A stretch of DNA of 64,000 bases from Auanema rhodensis. Taxonomy: Eukaryota; Nematoda; Chromadorea; Rhabditida; Rhabditidae. This document shows positions 35,696 through 51,767 of the stretch, in pieces (within the stretch, counting starts at the first letter, position 1; every line of letters starts with the position of its first letter). The position numbers and the translations under genes are program-made. The stretch lies in contig OZ059895.1 in the NCBI GenBank assembly GCA_964057225.1, positions 14,809,001 through 14,873,000 of the forward strand. Direction: 5' to 3'. The notes under the pieces were generated by a model. It saw only the letters and a list, made by a program, of their open reading frames with translations. It was not told the DNA's origin and did not search any database.

Positions 35696-35731
35696 GAAAT
35701 TTCGAGAAAATACTCGACGAATGGAAATTTC
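35696..35731. promoter_or_regulatory. Heat-shock elements in the rpn-3 / hsp-110 divergent promoter
   Basis: Positions 35696-35708 read GAAatTTCgaGAA, a perfect three-unit heat-shock element, and 35724-35731 adds GAAatTTC. HSF-1 binds such inverted GAA units. They lie about 170 bp from the rpn-3 start and 240-270 bp from the hsp-110 start. Two GGGCGTGGC boxes flank them (about 35630 and 35740). Confidence 0.7.
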
Positions 35732-35968
35732 CTCGTCAGGGGCGTGGCTTTCGGGCACATTCGCACATTCAGATTTCCCTGTTTAAGCAAAGGTAGTGTC
35801 TGCGTATGGTTTAACATATGCAAATATAAATTTAAATCATATCTTTCTAACTATGTTTCATCAATCTTTTTTTTCGAATATCTTTCTCTTTCATACGCCC
35901 TATTATTATTAAACATATACATATATATATTTCGTACTTTAGGTCGTTTCACCGAAGTGCTCGGAATC

Positions 35969-38642
<2,674 letters not shown>

Positions 38643-39096
38643 ATCTTGTGATGGTTAGTGTGAAATCTCCGGTCATTTGTTGTGAGTAGAGTCAAAAGAC
38701 TGTCCATACATCAATCGTTCTTTTTTGTTTTTTTTTCTTAATTATTTCAAGTTTGTTATCATTTTATTATTACATAAATTCTGAATAGAATTGAATGGTT
38801 TTTTGTTAGAGCTTAAAAGTGGCAATAAACTATGAAATAAAGTTATTAAAATATTTATTTACATAAATACCCGTGTGATTTTGTAATCACGTATCAAAAA
38901 ATGTACAAGCTTTGGCAACAACAAGGGCGTAGTGGCTAAGAATATCAGAAAATGGCGGAGCTGTAGATAAAAACGGTCATTATGCTCAAGTTAAGATAAA
39001 CTATGAGATTCAAATCTTCTCAGCTGTTCCTAAACTATCTAGTGGCGTATAATTTTTCTACAAGGCATTTAACAGAATCATATTATTAAGAAAAAC
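38643..39096. other. Convergent 3' ends, hsp-110 / TBC gene
   Basis: About 450 bp with the hsp-110 3' UTR and its AATAAA signals (38824 and nearby). Nothing else is recognisable. Confidence 0.5.
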
Positions 39097-40871
39097 TTAA
39101 GCTTCTTTAGATTTCATCTGCCTAATCTTCATGGCTCTTACATGTAACCTTTCCATCTGGCTTTCATCCAGATTAATTTCACAAACCTAAACATAGATAA
39201 CATGGGAATTTTAAAAGAATAAAGAAAGGAGTACCTTTTTCACCAAAAATTCCTCGGTCATAATATGCGGAGGCAGATGTCTAAGACGAGTGACAATAGA
39301 ATGTAAATCTGGGAACTGTTTGCATTGTTCTTTATTTCCTAATCCGAATTTAAACAGAACCAATGCAACTTTGAAGAGTACTTTAACACCTACAAACGGA
39401 AAGTGATTTTAAAAGAAACAGAAAGGAGTGTTTACCTTCACAAAAAAACATATCCCAAACTCGTAAAACGGTTGGCCATGGTAGGGTTCGGCAAAAAACG
39501 CACATAAACCATTCAATCATATACAAGACAGGATCAACATTATTCTTTTTCTAAAAATTCATATGTTAAACATGTATGTGAATCACCATTCGTCTTACTA
39601 AATGTCTATAGCTAACAGGAGATTTTTCCTTCAATAATTGTACGAGAATATCACCGTCTACTTGAACAGCTTCCTGAAATTACAATGAACGATGATTTCA
39701 CATTCCATACATTGCTTTTACCAATCCTGGGCTATAATACTTCGGTAAATATCGAGTGCAAACTTGGACAAAACAATAAAACGCGTCTCTATAAAGCAAA
39801 ACATGATAGGAATCGAATAATAGTTATTATAATGATTACTTAAGAGGCATGTGCATTAGTAGCACAGAAGCTATAGGAGCCTGTCCTTGACAATATCCTT
39901 CTTCGGGAAAGAGAACGGTCCATGTTTTCAGAAGAGTAGCTAAATCTTCACGACTGTAATTAATTAAATGTATAAGAAACACAACATCAAAGACACATAC
40001 CCATTCTTTCCGTAACTACCAGTTGTTGCAAACATTTCATGCTCTGGAAATTGGCGATTTAAATCCTTTTCTATATCATCGGACCATTTTGGATCAACTT
40101 CTTTATTAACACAAATCTAAAGATAAAATGATAAGACAGCAATGATGATAAGAACTCACATCAAAAACTTCTTTGTTTTTGGAATAATCCATATGATAAA
40201 CAGCTCCGCAAAGATATTTCCATGCTTTTCCTCTTAGAGAAGGTGGTATACCTTTACGACAACGTTCACGAACTTTATCAAACCTTAAACTCGTTTTCAT
40301 GTACTTCTACTCTTAATTTAAAGGGTTGCTCACTTATGATCCATATAAAACGTCCAATTCTCAAACATTTCAATCCATTTCATTTCTCTTCGACGTAAAA
40401 CTTTGACATCAACAAACGCCCGGGCACTAGAGAACAAACGAAAGGCTCTAAAGATCAAATATGGAAATTACCTCGGGACAGTACTATCTGTGTTGATAAA
40501 AAACCCATATTCATCTGCTTCGGGAATACTTTGATTGGCGTATTCTTCAGATTCTCGTTCGTCTTCTTCTACTAAAGTATTGCAGTCCCTACTGTCTGAT
40601 CTGCTCATTTGGTCAGAAGCCGTCTAAATAAAGTCATTATTAAAGCCAAGTATAAAATCGAATATACCTCTCCTGGTCTTTCAGGCCGCTCACGTAAGAA
40701 TGGAGTTATTTCCCCATTCAATACACAATCTATATTGCTACTTGCGACCATAGAATTTTGTACTGAAGGTGTTATCTCTCTACTATTGCAATCATCAGAT
40801 GATTCATATGATTCAGGAGGGCAGCTCGCAGCGAGACGGTCGACTATAATATTCTCGTAGGATTGCTCCAT
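39097..40871 (-). CDS. tbc-10: TBC-domain Rab GTPase-activating protein, TBC1D10-like
   Basis: A multi-exon minus-strand gene from the ATG at 40871, whose acceptor CTATTTCAG abuts the start codon, to TAA at 39097. TBC proteins switch off Rab GTPases through a dual arginine/glutamine finger. Seen: an acidic, Ser-rich N-terminus; then the TBC start [20 protein letters not shown], the arginine finger [15 protein letters not shown], and the glutamine finger EGYCQGQ; then [20 protein letters not shown] and a helical tail. The spacing and the [12 protein letters not shown] / [16 protein letters not shown] blocks fit the TBC1D10 (EPI64) group. Residues needed for catalysis are present, so it should be an active GAP. 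Confidence 0.88.
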
Positions 40872-41876
40872 CTGAAATAGGGAATAGTTAGTATAAAATA
40901 GAAAACAAAGCTTTTCAAGAAAGACGAAGTAAGCTACTGATTAAAAAGAAGCGACTCAACAAAACACACCAGAATGCGTACCCAAACAAGGGCAACAAAA
41001 TATTTACCGTATTAAACCCTTTCTAACTTTGTTACTAAACATGATAAAAGAAATAAAAATGATTAATACTTAAAATTATTTTTTGATAAACTTAACTAAC
41101 TATCAGAATGTTTAGATAACTATAATAAAACAAAAAAGTGTGAAGTATGTCAATACGCAGTAACAAATTATTTTGAAATTAAGGCTTCATTCAATAAAAA
41201 AAAAACAAAGTGTTAAAAATGACAGCCGAATATCAACTTCAGTAAACATTAACAATTGCTCATATTATATTTCAATAAATAGGCGTGCGAACTGAACACG
41301 TTGCTGGCGAAACTATAGCTATAGTAAACGAAACATGATGGCTATTGGGACCTTGAAACATTTCAAGTTTGCTTTACCCTTGAAAGCGGGAGATTCTTCC
41401 GTAGCCAAAGATATATATATATATATTTTTTTTTTTTCAGAAGCAGTTTACGAATTTTCAAAACGACTGCGATAAGAAAAATAAAACAAAAAATGATTGC
41501 TACAATACCTTTAACCAAATTGAAATATGAATTGAATAGAGAAATTTTGCATTTACTTGCCCAAAATGATTCAAAAGGGCTACGGACGCAAAAACCAGTC
41601 ACGTAATGTAGCGTGAATGAGCCTCACTTTTGATTATATGGTGAGAGAGGTGATTTCTCATTTTATGGCAGAAAGAAACGAAGAGCGGTTGTATCAGTAA
41701 CTATACCAAGTGAAAAAATAAAATATAAGTAACAGATAGATGGAAACCAATATTTCGTTGAATAAATGTTTTTTTTATAAAATTTCATTGAAAACTAAAT
41801 AATGTGTCTAAATATTAGGAATGAAAATAACAAAATGCTTTGACATAATCTAGTAAACAGCGTTGCAAATGAAAAA
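40872..41876. other. Intergenic region upstream of the TBC gene
   Basis: About 1 kb, AT-rich, containing the TBC promoter and the CIAPIN1 3' UTR. An isolated minus-strand open frame at about 41363-41602 shows no family features. A TA microsatellite is near 41410. Confidence 0.45.
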
Positions 41877-42825
41877 TTAGAAATCATCAACGGTATCCAA
41901 CTTGACAATGTTATCATCCTTTTTGAATGGTGGCATTCCTAAGTATGGGCAAGTGGCACAACGGAAAGCATCTCCCAAAGAGCACTGCAAAATATTTTGA
42001 AGAAACTTCCTAGAAAAACAGAAGAACTTACACTTCCACAGTTGCTCTTCACTGGCTGTTGGGCTAGCTTCTCTTTTTCTTCAATTTCGGCCAGTCCACA
42101 AACACAATTTTTGCATGCCCTTTTCTTCTTCCCATCAGTTGGTTCCCCACAAGCTTAACAACAAGAAAAGCATATTAGACTTGAAGATCAACAACTACCT
42201 TTCAAGTCGCTTTCAGATGGCTTCTTAAAATCTTCTTCATTTAATAACTCATCTTCATCGATCAAATCATCATCAGCTATCTCGGGCAACTAAAGCCAGT
42301 TATGATACAAATTTATAGTTTTTCATCTTACCTTAAGAGCAAAAGTCTGTCCAGCGAAAGAAGGCTTTTCACAAGTAAGGCTGAATATAGAGTCATTAGA
42401 TGTGGAGGCGAGATTAGAAAATCCAATCAAAGTGATTTTTCGGTGAATATCATCTTGACTAACACCTAAAAAAAAAAATATATATATATATGCGTAAAAC
42501 AATCTTTGCCACCATTAATCACTGCTTCAATCAAAGCTCCTTCTTTGGCTAGGCGATAAGCTTCAGATGCGAGTGAATCAATTTCTTCAGCCGAGTTACA
42601 CAGGAAAGCAACAAATTCATATGAGTTAGCTTTTTTGTCTGAAAAATTAGAATACTTATGAGGTCAGAAATGAAGTAGAAATTTCAAACCTTTAGTAGAA
42701 GCAACATCTAAAACTTCTTTTCTACAGGAGACATTTGGAGTACATAAATCAGCTGATATTCCTGATCCTAGAAGGAACAAAACACTGCTTGTCTCTGATA
42801 ATTTGTTGTTAAAAGCAAAAGGCAT
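41877..42825 (-). CDS. ciapin-1: Anamorsin/CIAPIN1 (Dre2), cytosolic Fe-S assembly factor
   Basis: Six exons in phase: 42690-42825, 42513-42638, 42332-42463, 42199-42289, 42032-42153 and 41877-41984. Dre2/CIAPIN1 receives electrons from a diflavin reductase for early cytosolic iron-sulfur cluster assembly. Both C-terminal Fe-S motifs are visible: CX8-CXXCXC-type ([19 protein letters not shown]) and the twin CX2C-X7-CX2C motif ([17 protein letters not shown]). The N-terminal region is a short, diverged methyltransferase-like domain and may be truncated compared with human. The acceptor GATTCTAG abuts the ATG. The stop of the RWDD2-like gene is 114 bp upstream on the same strand, so the two are probably an operon. 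Confidence 0.92.
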
Positions 42826-42939
42826 CTAGAATCAAGATAACAATCAAGGAAACAAACAATATGAAAATTAGGTAAATATGAAATAATAATCATTCAATTA
42901 ATAATAGAAATAAGAAAAAAATTTATAAATTAACAAAAT

Positions 42940-43978
42940 TTATAAATTATACAACTCTTCAAACCTATCCAGCAAGCCTATATTTTCCATTATTTTTCTA
43001 ATTTCACTTGTATTTACATGTTTGTTATTACATCCAGCAGCATTAACTTCCCTGAATTCAGAAAACTTCAAGTCATCTATCGTCAACTCATCATCTGAAA
43101 TGAAATAATTACAAAAACCACAGATCATTTGACCAAGCCTGTAATTCTCAAAATTAATCGTTGCCAATTCCAAGATTTAATTTCATTATAAAAACTACGA
43201 CAATTTGAAGTTTTTCCTGAAATGATGAAGCTATATACATAGCATTTGAAAAATTAACAACCTTCTACAATAATAATAGCAGGTTTTCCTGGGGTTGAAA
43301 ACCCGTTCAAATTTAAATTTTTGGTTAATCGAACAATGTCACTTCTCTGAATTTAAAAAAATATTCAAAAACAAATATTTTTGTATTACCTTTGTTGAAC
43401 TATAGAGATGATGGCTATATATAAAGTACCGAGAATAAAGTTCAGGTTCGCTTTCAAATGAAGTATCTGTAGCTTCATTACTATGTAGTCTGGGACAATT
43501 AGGGATGAAATCCTAGATTGGATATTACGATAAACGTTTTATTCAAAACTAACATTTAGCCACATAATAATCTCCGCAATCAAGGGCATTCCCTTTTCCA
43601 GGGAACGAAGCCATTCTCTCAATTTCTCATTCAACCTTAAAACTTAAATTCAATTGTCATAGCAAAATTTTAGCTTACAGTCGATCATTCAGAATGCCGT
43701 TGCTGTCAAAGAATACAGTAGGATATTCCTTAATAGGATAGAGGGATGGTAAATTAAAATGAGCTTGTAATTTGACTTCTTCATATGTCTGAACTCAACT
43801 TTAATTTTATAATAACTATTTGAAGTACTTTTTTAAACACGAGGTTAGAACTGAGAGCAGATGAATCAAGAGAAGGCAACAACTGTAATTCTGTTTCTTC
43901 AAACATTGATTGCAAAACTTCAAATTCATCTGCTTTCATCAAGTCACAGTCATTCTGAACTTCTTCATCACATAACAT
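42940..43978 (-). CDS. RWD-domain protein, RWDD2-like
   Basis: Exons run from the ATG at 43978 (MLCDEEVQNDCDLMKADEFE) to TAA at 42940. An N-terminal RWD domain is suggested by FEVLQSMFEE and LPSLYPIKEYP, and the second half has GFSTPGKPAIIIVEG followed by FYNEIKSWNWQR, both marks of RWDD2A/B proteins, whose function is poorly known. The last junction is odd: the frame stays open only if the intron at 43095-43138 starts with GC (ACAG|GCTTGG) and ends in TTTCAG; with that GC-AG intron the C-terminus (DDLKFSEFREVNAAG) lines up with RWDD2. Otherwise the protein stops early, after ITGLVK. It diverges from SSRP1 across 264 bp. Confidence 0.78.
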
Positions 43979-44242
43979 GACAGAGAAGATTTAATTTTCC
44001 GGAAATAAAGTTTTACAGAGAATTGAATATAGTTTGCCATATCAGTATTTTTGGATTAACGTGTATACGCATTACGTACTCTTTCAACACAGTCGAAATA
44101 TTTTCAAATTTTGCGCGCCTTTCGCGGATTACCATTGTATAAGAATGTTACAACGTTTAAGCCTAGTGAATATATGGGCAAATTGTTACTAATATACCAT
44201 TTCAAAAGCTTTTACAGAATTTTTTGAAAATTCATTGTTTAG

Positions 44243-47213
44243 ATGGCTGACGCTGCCTTAGAATTTGGTGATGTCTTCGTGGAAGATATGGGAATATTGG
44301 TCAGTTGTATGATATAATGCATGATGACAAAATTTTTTTAGAACGCAGGGCGTATAAAGTTGGGAAATTCAGCTATTCAATTTAAGAATGAAAAAACTGG
44401 AAAAGTATGTCTTTCACACCTTTTTTTTTGTAAAATTGCTATCAGGTTACCACAGTCGTTCCATCTGATCTCAGCAACATAACCTGGCAAAGATTGGGAA
44501 ACAGACCAGGAATCAACTTCAAACTTCATGATGGATCAAAATTGAGATGTGGAGGTTTCAAAGAAACGGTTCGAATTTTTTTCTCTTTTTTTTTCAATCG
44601 AGCTGTTTTTTAGGATTTCGAAAAAATCAAATCATATGCCAGTAAAAATTGGGAACAGAATGTTGAACAAAAGGAATTAGTTTTGAAAGGTTGGAATTAC
44701 GGAGACTGTCGTGTAGAAGGTACGAGTTAGCTGTTTTTTGACATTTGTAATGGTACCAACTAGGTAAATCCGTTGAGTTCACACTTGATGGTTTACCTGT
44801 TTTTGATGTCCCACTATCAAATGTTTCCAATTGTGTTGGAAACAAGAGTGAAGCTACCATTGAATTCCATCAGGTAATTTTTATTTCAAAAAGTTATCAC
44901 GGTTGTATGGTTTAGAGTGATGATTGTCCTACTTCTTTAATTGAAATGCGTCTTCATATGCCAGCTAACCCAGAAGATGAAGAGTATGATCCAGTCGAGG
45001 TACTTATTTTATATAATATTAAAAGCAATTGATGATATATAGGAATTCCGAAGAACTGTTATGACGTATGCTGGTATTGAGACTGAATCCGGTCAACCAG
45101 TGGCTTCTCTCTCCCAAATTCTCTGTACTACTCCTCGGTAATTACGATATTCTTTTTCATCTTTATTTATGTAATATTCAGTGGACGTTACGATATCAAA
45201 GTTTATCCAAACTTCTTATCCCTTCACGGAAAAACTTACGATTACAAGATCCCAATCAAGACCATTATGCGTCTTTTCCTTGTTCCTCACAAAGATGGTC
45301 GTCATGTATACTTTGTGGTATGTTATATTGGCTTACTATTGTTGTAGTAGGGTATTTTAGATCTCTTTAAATCCTCCTATTCGTCAAGGTCAGACAAGAT
45401 ATCATTATCTTGTTCTTGAATTCTTGAAAGAAGAAGAAATTGAATTGTCACTTGGATTAACAGAGTAAGTTTCTATTTTCCCCACGAACGTTAATTGTTC
45501 CTTTTTAAGGCAACAACTTGCTGAACAGTATGGAGGAAAACTTGAAAAAGAAATGAATGGACCTCTGTATGAAGTAGTTTCAATGATTTTCAGAGTTTTA
45601 ATTAACATGAAAATTACTGTTCCAGGAAATTTTATTGGGTAATTAAGTATCTGCGAGCTTTATAACGTTCTTGATTTCAGTCACTCTGGTACTCCAGCTG
45701 TTATGTGTGCTCACAGACAAGCTTCTGGTTTCCTTTACCCATTGGAAAAAGGATTCTTGTATATTCACAAACCTCCTATGTATATTCGATTTGAAGAGGT
45801 TAGTGGAAATAGATTAGGGGCCCTACATCAATTTTTGTTTTCTCTAGATTTCTTCTGTAAATTTTGCACGTTCTGATGTATCTACTAGATCTTTTGATTT
45901 TGAAATTGAACTTAAAGCCGGACAAACTCTTTTATTCAACAGTGTTGAGAAGTATGTTTTCTTCTTAACTAGACCATGTTTAATCGGTGATTCAGAGATG
46001 AATATAATAAGCTATATGATTACGTTCAAAACAAGCATCTTCGGATCAGAAATGCAAGAAAAATGGTTTGCAACAATCTTATTTAAATTTTATAATATAA
46101 TTTTTCAGGAGAAGAAATATAATGAAGACAGATTTGCTGGAAGTGATGACGAGATTGATCGCTATAAAGAAACTGTTAAAGCAGAAGGAAAGGAACGTGA
46201 TGGTGACAATAGTGATTCTGATTCTGAAGATGGTATAGCTTCCTTTGATTTTGCTTTTGCTATTTTTTACCTTTCTAGACGACTATGATTTGGATGAGGA
46301 TCTGAAGAAAAGACAGCAAGAAAGAGTGAGATTCTTAAAAATATTTGTCATTTATTTGATTTTTGTTTAGCAAGAAAATTCTTCCGAAGGCAGTGGATCA
46401 GAACCCGATGAGGAGTATGATTCTGATGCCGATAGTGCCGACGGAAGTGGAGGAGGTTCAGGTGATGAATCTGGTGGTGAAAAGAAGGCTAAAAAGGCCA
46501 AAAAAGAGAAAAAGACTAAGGCTGCTGTAAGTGAAAGGCTGATTGGATGGTAGATTATTTAGAATTTCAGAAAGAACCAAAGGAACGCAAAAGCAAAGAG
46601 GGTGGTAAGCGTAAGAAGGATCCCAATGCACCAAAGAGACCTCAATCTGCTTACTTCTTATGGTTGAACGAGAATAGAAGCTCCATAAAGAAGGTATGTG
46701 TACGCAGAAAACATAGGTAACCGCATCAAATTGTTTAGAGCGGAGATTCTGTTGCTGATGTAGCCAAGCGAGGTGGTGAGATGTGGAAGACTCTGTCCGC
46801 TGATGACAAGAAGGTAATATAAATATCATTATCATGTAATATTACTATCATTCCAGCCGTATGAAGAGAAGGCAGTTGCCGAAAAAGAACGATATGATAA
46901 GGAAATGGTAGCTTACAAAAAGAAAGAAAAAGAAGAGAGCAAATCTTCTTCATCTTCTGCTGTCCAAAAAAGTCCCAAGAAACAAACAGGACCGTAAGCT
47001 TATTACAGCTTTTGATTGAACATTGACTGTTTTTTGCAGATCACCAATGAAAGAGAAAAAATCAAAGGAGTATATCAGTGATTCCGACGATTCTGATGAT
47101 GATAAACCAAGCAAAAATAAATCTGAGAGCGTAAATATTTGTATATAATACTCAGTTAGTAAACGAGCTTGTTTCAGGATTCTGATGATGGTGATTCCGA
47201 TGACTCCGATTAA
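44243..47213 (+). CDS. hmg-4: FACT complex subunit SSRP1 (HMG-box)
   Basis: A gene of about sixteen exons from ATG 44243 (acceptor GTTTAG abutting the ATG) to TAA 47213. SSRP1 and SPT16 form FACT, the histone chaperone that opens nucleosomes for transcription and replication. Seen: the N-terminal dimerisation domain ([26 protein letters not shown]), tandem PH-like middle domain ([40 protein letters not shown]), an acidic Asp/Ser-rich linker (about 46200-46480), a basic stretch, one HMG box ([20 protein letters not shown]), and a Ser/Asp-rich tail ending [12 protein letters not shown]. elegans has two such genes, hmg-3 and hmg-4; which is closer is not decided, and the symbol is indicative. 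Confidence 0.94.
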
Positions 47214-47348
47214 ATTTTCAATTATTTTTTGTTATCCAGTGAATATGCGGATCTCTATGTTTCAATATTGTGCAGATTATTTTGGCAGATAAATGTTTTA
47301 ATTTTAATATTCATTTATTTTTTGTTAACATAAACAGAGAAATAACAA

Positions 47349-50300
47349 TTAACAAATTTTGAACACCCTGATTTTACCATCGAAGCCAGCATACGCTAGG
47401 TGATCTACATCTGTACTAGCAGATGAGAATCTAAAATATAAGAGAACTTGGAATAGAAAAGAAAAGAATTAAATTTGAAATATACCGTAGTCTAAGAACA
47501 GCAGAATCAACAGCTACGTGTGGTGTAAGAGTGGTAATTTCTTCAGCTATTTTGTTTTCAACCAATTTTAGAAGAGTTACTGAGCCATCTTGAAGTCCAC
47601 AAGCTATCACGGATCTCTTACTAGCAGCTACAGAGGTTATAGGTTGGCGTAATGTATGAGAAACTATAGGAGTTGCCACATTATTTTCAACTTTCCACAC
47701 AATAAGCTTAAATTTAAAATTTTCAATATATTTCATGACTTCAAAATCTACTTTTTTATCTCTAGATCCCGTGACAAACATGGTAGAATTGGGAATCCAA
47801 CTACATGACCAAATAATTCTGGAATGTTCATTCGTGGACTGCCAGATCTTCTCATAATCAAATCCATTTTCTGAATTAATGAATATGATTAAGCTATTCT
47901 TTGAAAAACAATTTACTGTCTCCATTTTTCTCTTTATATATGATTGCAGTACGATCTCTACTAACACTCAATAGATATTCTCCATCAGAACTCCACTCAA
48001 TCTGTGTAACAGTTAAACCATGGCCTAGAAGATGTAAAACTTGGTGATCTGAACTGCGTATCCTCGTCATACCTATCACTTTATTCTTCAAATTCCAAGT
48101 AGCTGTATCCCATAACAAGATTGCAGCATGATCTGTTTGACTTGCCTGTTGAAATTCAAAAAATGAATGAAAACAAATTATTAAAACTTACTTTGCATGC
48201 TGTTGCAATCACGGTACCTGATGGATTGCTTGCAATAGCATAAACTTCAAAGCCATGTCCATAAAGCTTATGCAACTCGGGCCAAAGGGTGTTCTGTTGT
48301 AAACAATCCTCAGTAGGAACATCTGAAGTTTAAATTGTCGCCATTTTTTGAAAGCTTATTACATACTTTTCAAATCTTGTGGATTAGCAAGGAACTGTTC
48401 TTCTTCCCAATGTGTTTCTTCTGATTCATCAGATTTAGTTTGATCAACTTCTTTATTTGATAAGCCAAGTGCCGGCATACGAGCTCCTGCTTGCGCAAGA
48501 TCAGAAACATCAAAAACCTAAATAGGCAAATCTGATTCTAAACTATCTATAACTAATTTACCTTCTCCTTGTCAATACCAGAAATTTGGGCTAATGAATT
48601 GGCAAAGGTAATAGGAGCTTGAAACGACCGGAAAATCTTTTCTTCTCCTCCGGATACAAATCGAGAACTGAAATCAATTGTTTACACTTGTCCGAATAAA
48701 TGTATTTTCATTTTTAGACAACTATGAAGCGGTTGCTTTCTAATTTTTCTTTAAAAATCAAATTTCTATTTCAGGTAATAACAATTTTCTTATAACAAGC
48801 TATATATGTCACCTTGATAAGGAACAAACACACTGCATTTCATGTCCATGAACTTGAGGTCTAGCTATTTCAGCATAAGAGTTCTGAATCAAAACATTTT
48901 TCACCATGGTTGAATTTTTAGCTAACTCCTTCTTTCTGTATGGCGAATAATCTTGTTGTTTTATCACTTCCAGCGGATAAAATATAATTTCCATTAGGCT
49001 CCCAACATACGTCTCTAGCTTCTCCCACATGTCCACCAACCATTGGAATTGCCACCCATGGTTCATTCTAGCATAAAACTTTTGTTGAATATTCATAAAT
49101 ATCCAATAAAAACCTCATTGATCAATCTCCAAGCATGAAGTCCTCCAAAGTAAGAGCTTGAAACTAAGCCCTTACTATTATTGGTAAAAACGGCAGAGAA
49201 GAACCCAGCAGCTTGACCACCAACAATTCCTACTCTAATCTAGAGAAAACAATTAGACATATTTTTAGAAAACTGTAAAATCTTACTGAATCCGTCCAAA
49301 TTCCTCCAGTTTCTTTCCAAATAATAGCTGTTTTATCACTTGAAGAAGTTACCAAAAGAGATCCATCTTTATTCCATTCAGTTGAATGCACCCAATCTTC
49401 GTGTCCTGACAACACAGCTTCAACATTAATAGCATAACCAATATCTATAATGTACAAATGACGTGACGCACTTCTACCGATCTATGCGTACCTCCATTGG
49501 CAGTAGGAACTATAAACTTATTCTTCGTTACACTCAATTCTTCATCATCTTCGGATTCCGAATTTTCTGATATTCTCCACAATCTAACATAGCTGTCTTG
49601 TCCAGCACTTGCGAGCAATAAGCTTTCATTATTATCTGGACATAGATATGCTTTATCATCAACATTAACAAGTAATAGCCTACTATTGAAACAAACGGAA
49701 TGTATCCAATCGTTATGACCAATAAATGACAGAACTGCTTCGAAATTCTAACAGGAAATCTTTAAATTCAGTGTCTCATTGATTCGACACTTACATTTTT
49801 TTCTTTGTTTTCTACATAGAGATCAATTTTCCTTAGAGATGTACCGGCTGCTATTATCACATTTCCACAAGGTAAAACGACAGTATCAATAGATAATGGA
49901 AAGGCGTTAGAAGCTTGTTTGATATCCTCTTTGCATCTAACTGTCCAATTTTCACCGGATTTAGTGAGCCACCAACACCTTATACCGGTACTCATACCTC
50001 CCTGAACCAGATACCTACATCACAACCTCTGGTGGGCTTAAACTAACCCAAGATGCGGCAATGACTAACTCATCACCTCTAGCTGTTCCAGAGACTGAAG
50101 TGACAGCAATTGGTAATTTATCTGAACAAGCACTATGATCTTGATCTTATTATAAATCTCTGACCAAGTTTTAGGAGGAACGTAAACTTATTGTTCTCAT
50201 AAGCCCAAAAAATCACATCACCGTTATTGCATCCCGAAACGAAATAGTTATCTAGAAATGTGTTCTATTGCACCAAATCAATTCGGTTAATCCATACCAC

Positions 50301-50565
50301 TACATGGTACAACTCTCTTAACAACTGTAATTGCCTTTGAATGACGTCTCTCTGAAACTGTAAGAACTCTCCCCGATTGATCGGAAGTCTAAAATACTAT
50401 GTAGGCCCCCAGACGCTTTATACTTCAACAATGTACCATAGGAACATGTTCTGCTACCAAATGACCATCAGCAGCATACACAATAATATCAGATCCCTCG
50501 CATAGTGCTATACAGTGGGACCGAGAATTCACACCAGCTGAGCAGAAAACTTCTTCAAGATCCAT
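47349..50565 (-). CDS. elpc-2: Elongator complex subunit 2 (ELP2), WD40 repeats
   Basis: A multi-exon minus-strand gene from ATG 50565 ([18 protein letters not shown]) to TAA 47349. ELP2 is the double beta-propeller scaffold of Elongator, which modifies wobble uridines of tRNAs. WD repeats are seen throughout, for example [15 protein letters not shown] with [12 protein letters not shown] (about 49300-49400), [18 protein letters not shown] with [10 protein letters not shown] (about 47930-48040), [20 protein letters not shown] (about 47760-47820), and the last blade [16 protein letters not shown]. The middle includes the family's [12 protein letters not shown]-type segment (about 48840). It lies 132 bp downstream of rps-28 on the same strand, so probably in an operon. 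Confidence 0.9.
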
Positions 50566-50697
50566 ATATAACTCAAAAATACATTTTTTTAGCATTCCCC
50601 TTATTTAGAAATTGAAATCAGTAACAACTGAGAATACAGAACAGTACAAATTCTAGAACGAAATGTATTCATTCATAACATAACAAATAACAACACT

Positions 50698-50941
<244 letters not shown>

Positions 50942-51767
50942 TTTACCTGAATATTTAAAAATTACTTAACGTTAACTGGGATGAGAAATCATGTAAGATA
51001 AGAAGTCTAATTGTATTTAACATAACGGCAAAGGTTGTTACATCAAGATTTATCTAAAGGACTAGAAAATATGGTGTAAAAAAATTAAAGTCATATTGAA
51101 GTTCAGGGAATTGCCACAAAGCAGACATAACAGATATCAAAGAAGAAGCAGATTAGAACTTCTACTTACACTTACTTAGATGAATCAAATAAGAAAAAAT
51201 TCAAACGAAAACAAACATAATTAACAGAAAAATGCATCAAAATCCCAAAATTTTACACAATAAAGGCCTAGTGAAAAAATGTTGTGGCTTTACGATACGC
51301 TTTAGAATCGCGCCAAGAACCTTTAGAGCAGACCTTTAAATATTGCAACATATAACGCTGTGGCTGCTCAAAACTAAAGTTAAAAAAAATGTGGCAATAA
51401 AACAGAACTCAAAATTTATAATTTGTTTGAATAGAAAGTGTAATATACTTATTTTACATTTAAAATTTACATATTCAGATTTCTTTATGTAAGCCTTTAT
51501 AATATTATATTGTTTATGAGATGTATATGTCGGTAATCCTCATAATTATATTATAATATTTTCTATTTATATAATAAAAATATTATATTAACGAATGGGA
51601 ATTTATATGCAACCGTTCGAAATGTCTTTTGTAATAAAAATGGTTATTCACGCCAACATCTCACGTGTGCGTTATCATTTTTCTTTTTAACACAGTTGTT
51701 CACAAAAAAAATTTATTAATGAAAAATATGTAGATAATCATTATATTACACGTATAATTTGGTCATA
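50942..51767. other. Intergenic region upstream of rps-28
   Basis: About 825 bp of AT-rich DNA with the rps-28 promoter. No further gene or RNA is recognisable. Confidence 0.45.

Noticed and set aside
41363-41602. 79-codon minus-strand frame
   Set aside because: Hydrophobic, low complexity, no splice context and no family features.
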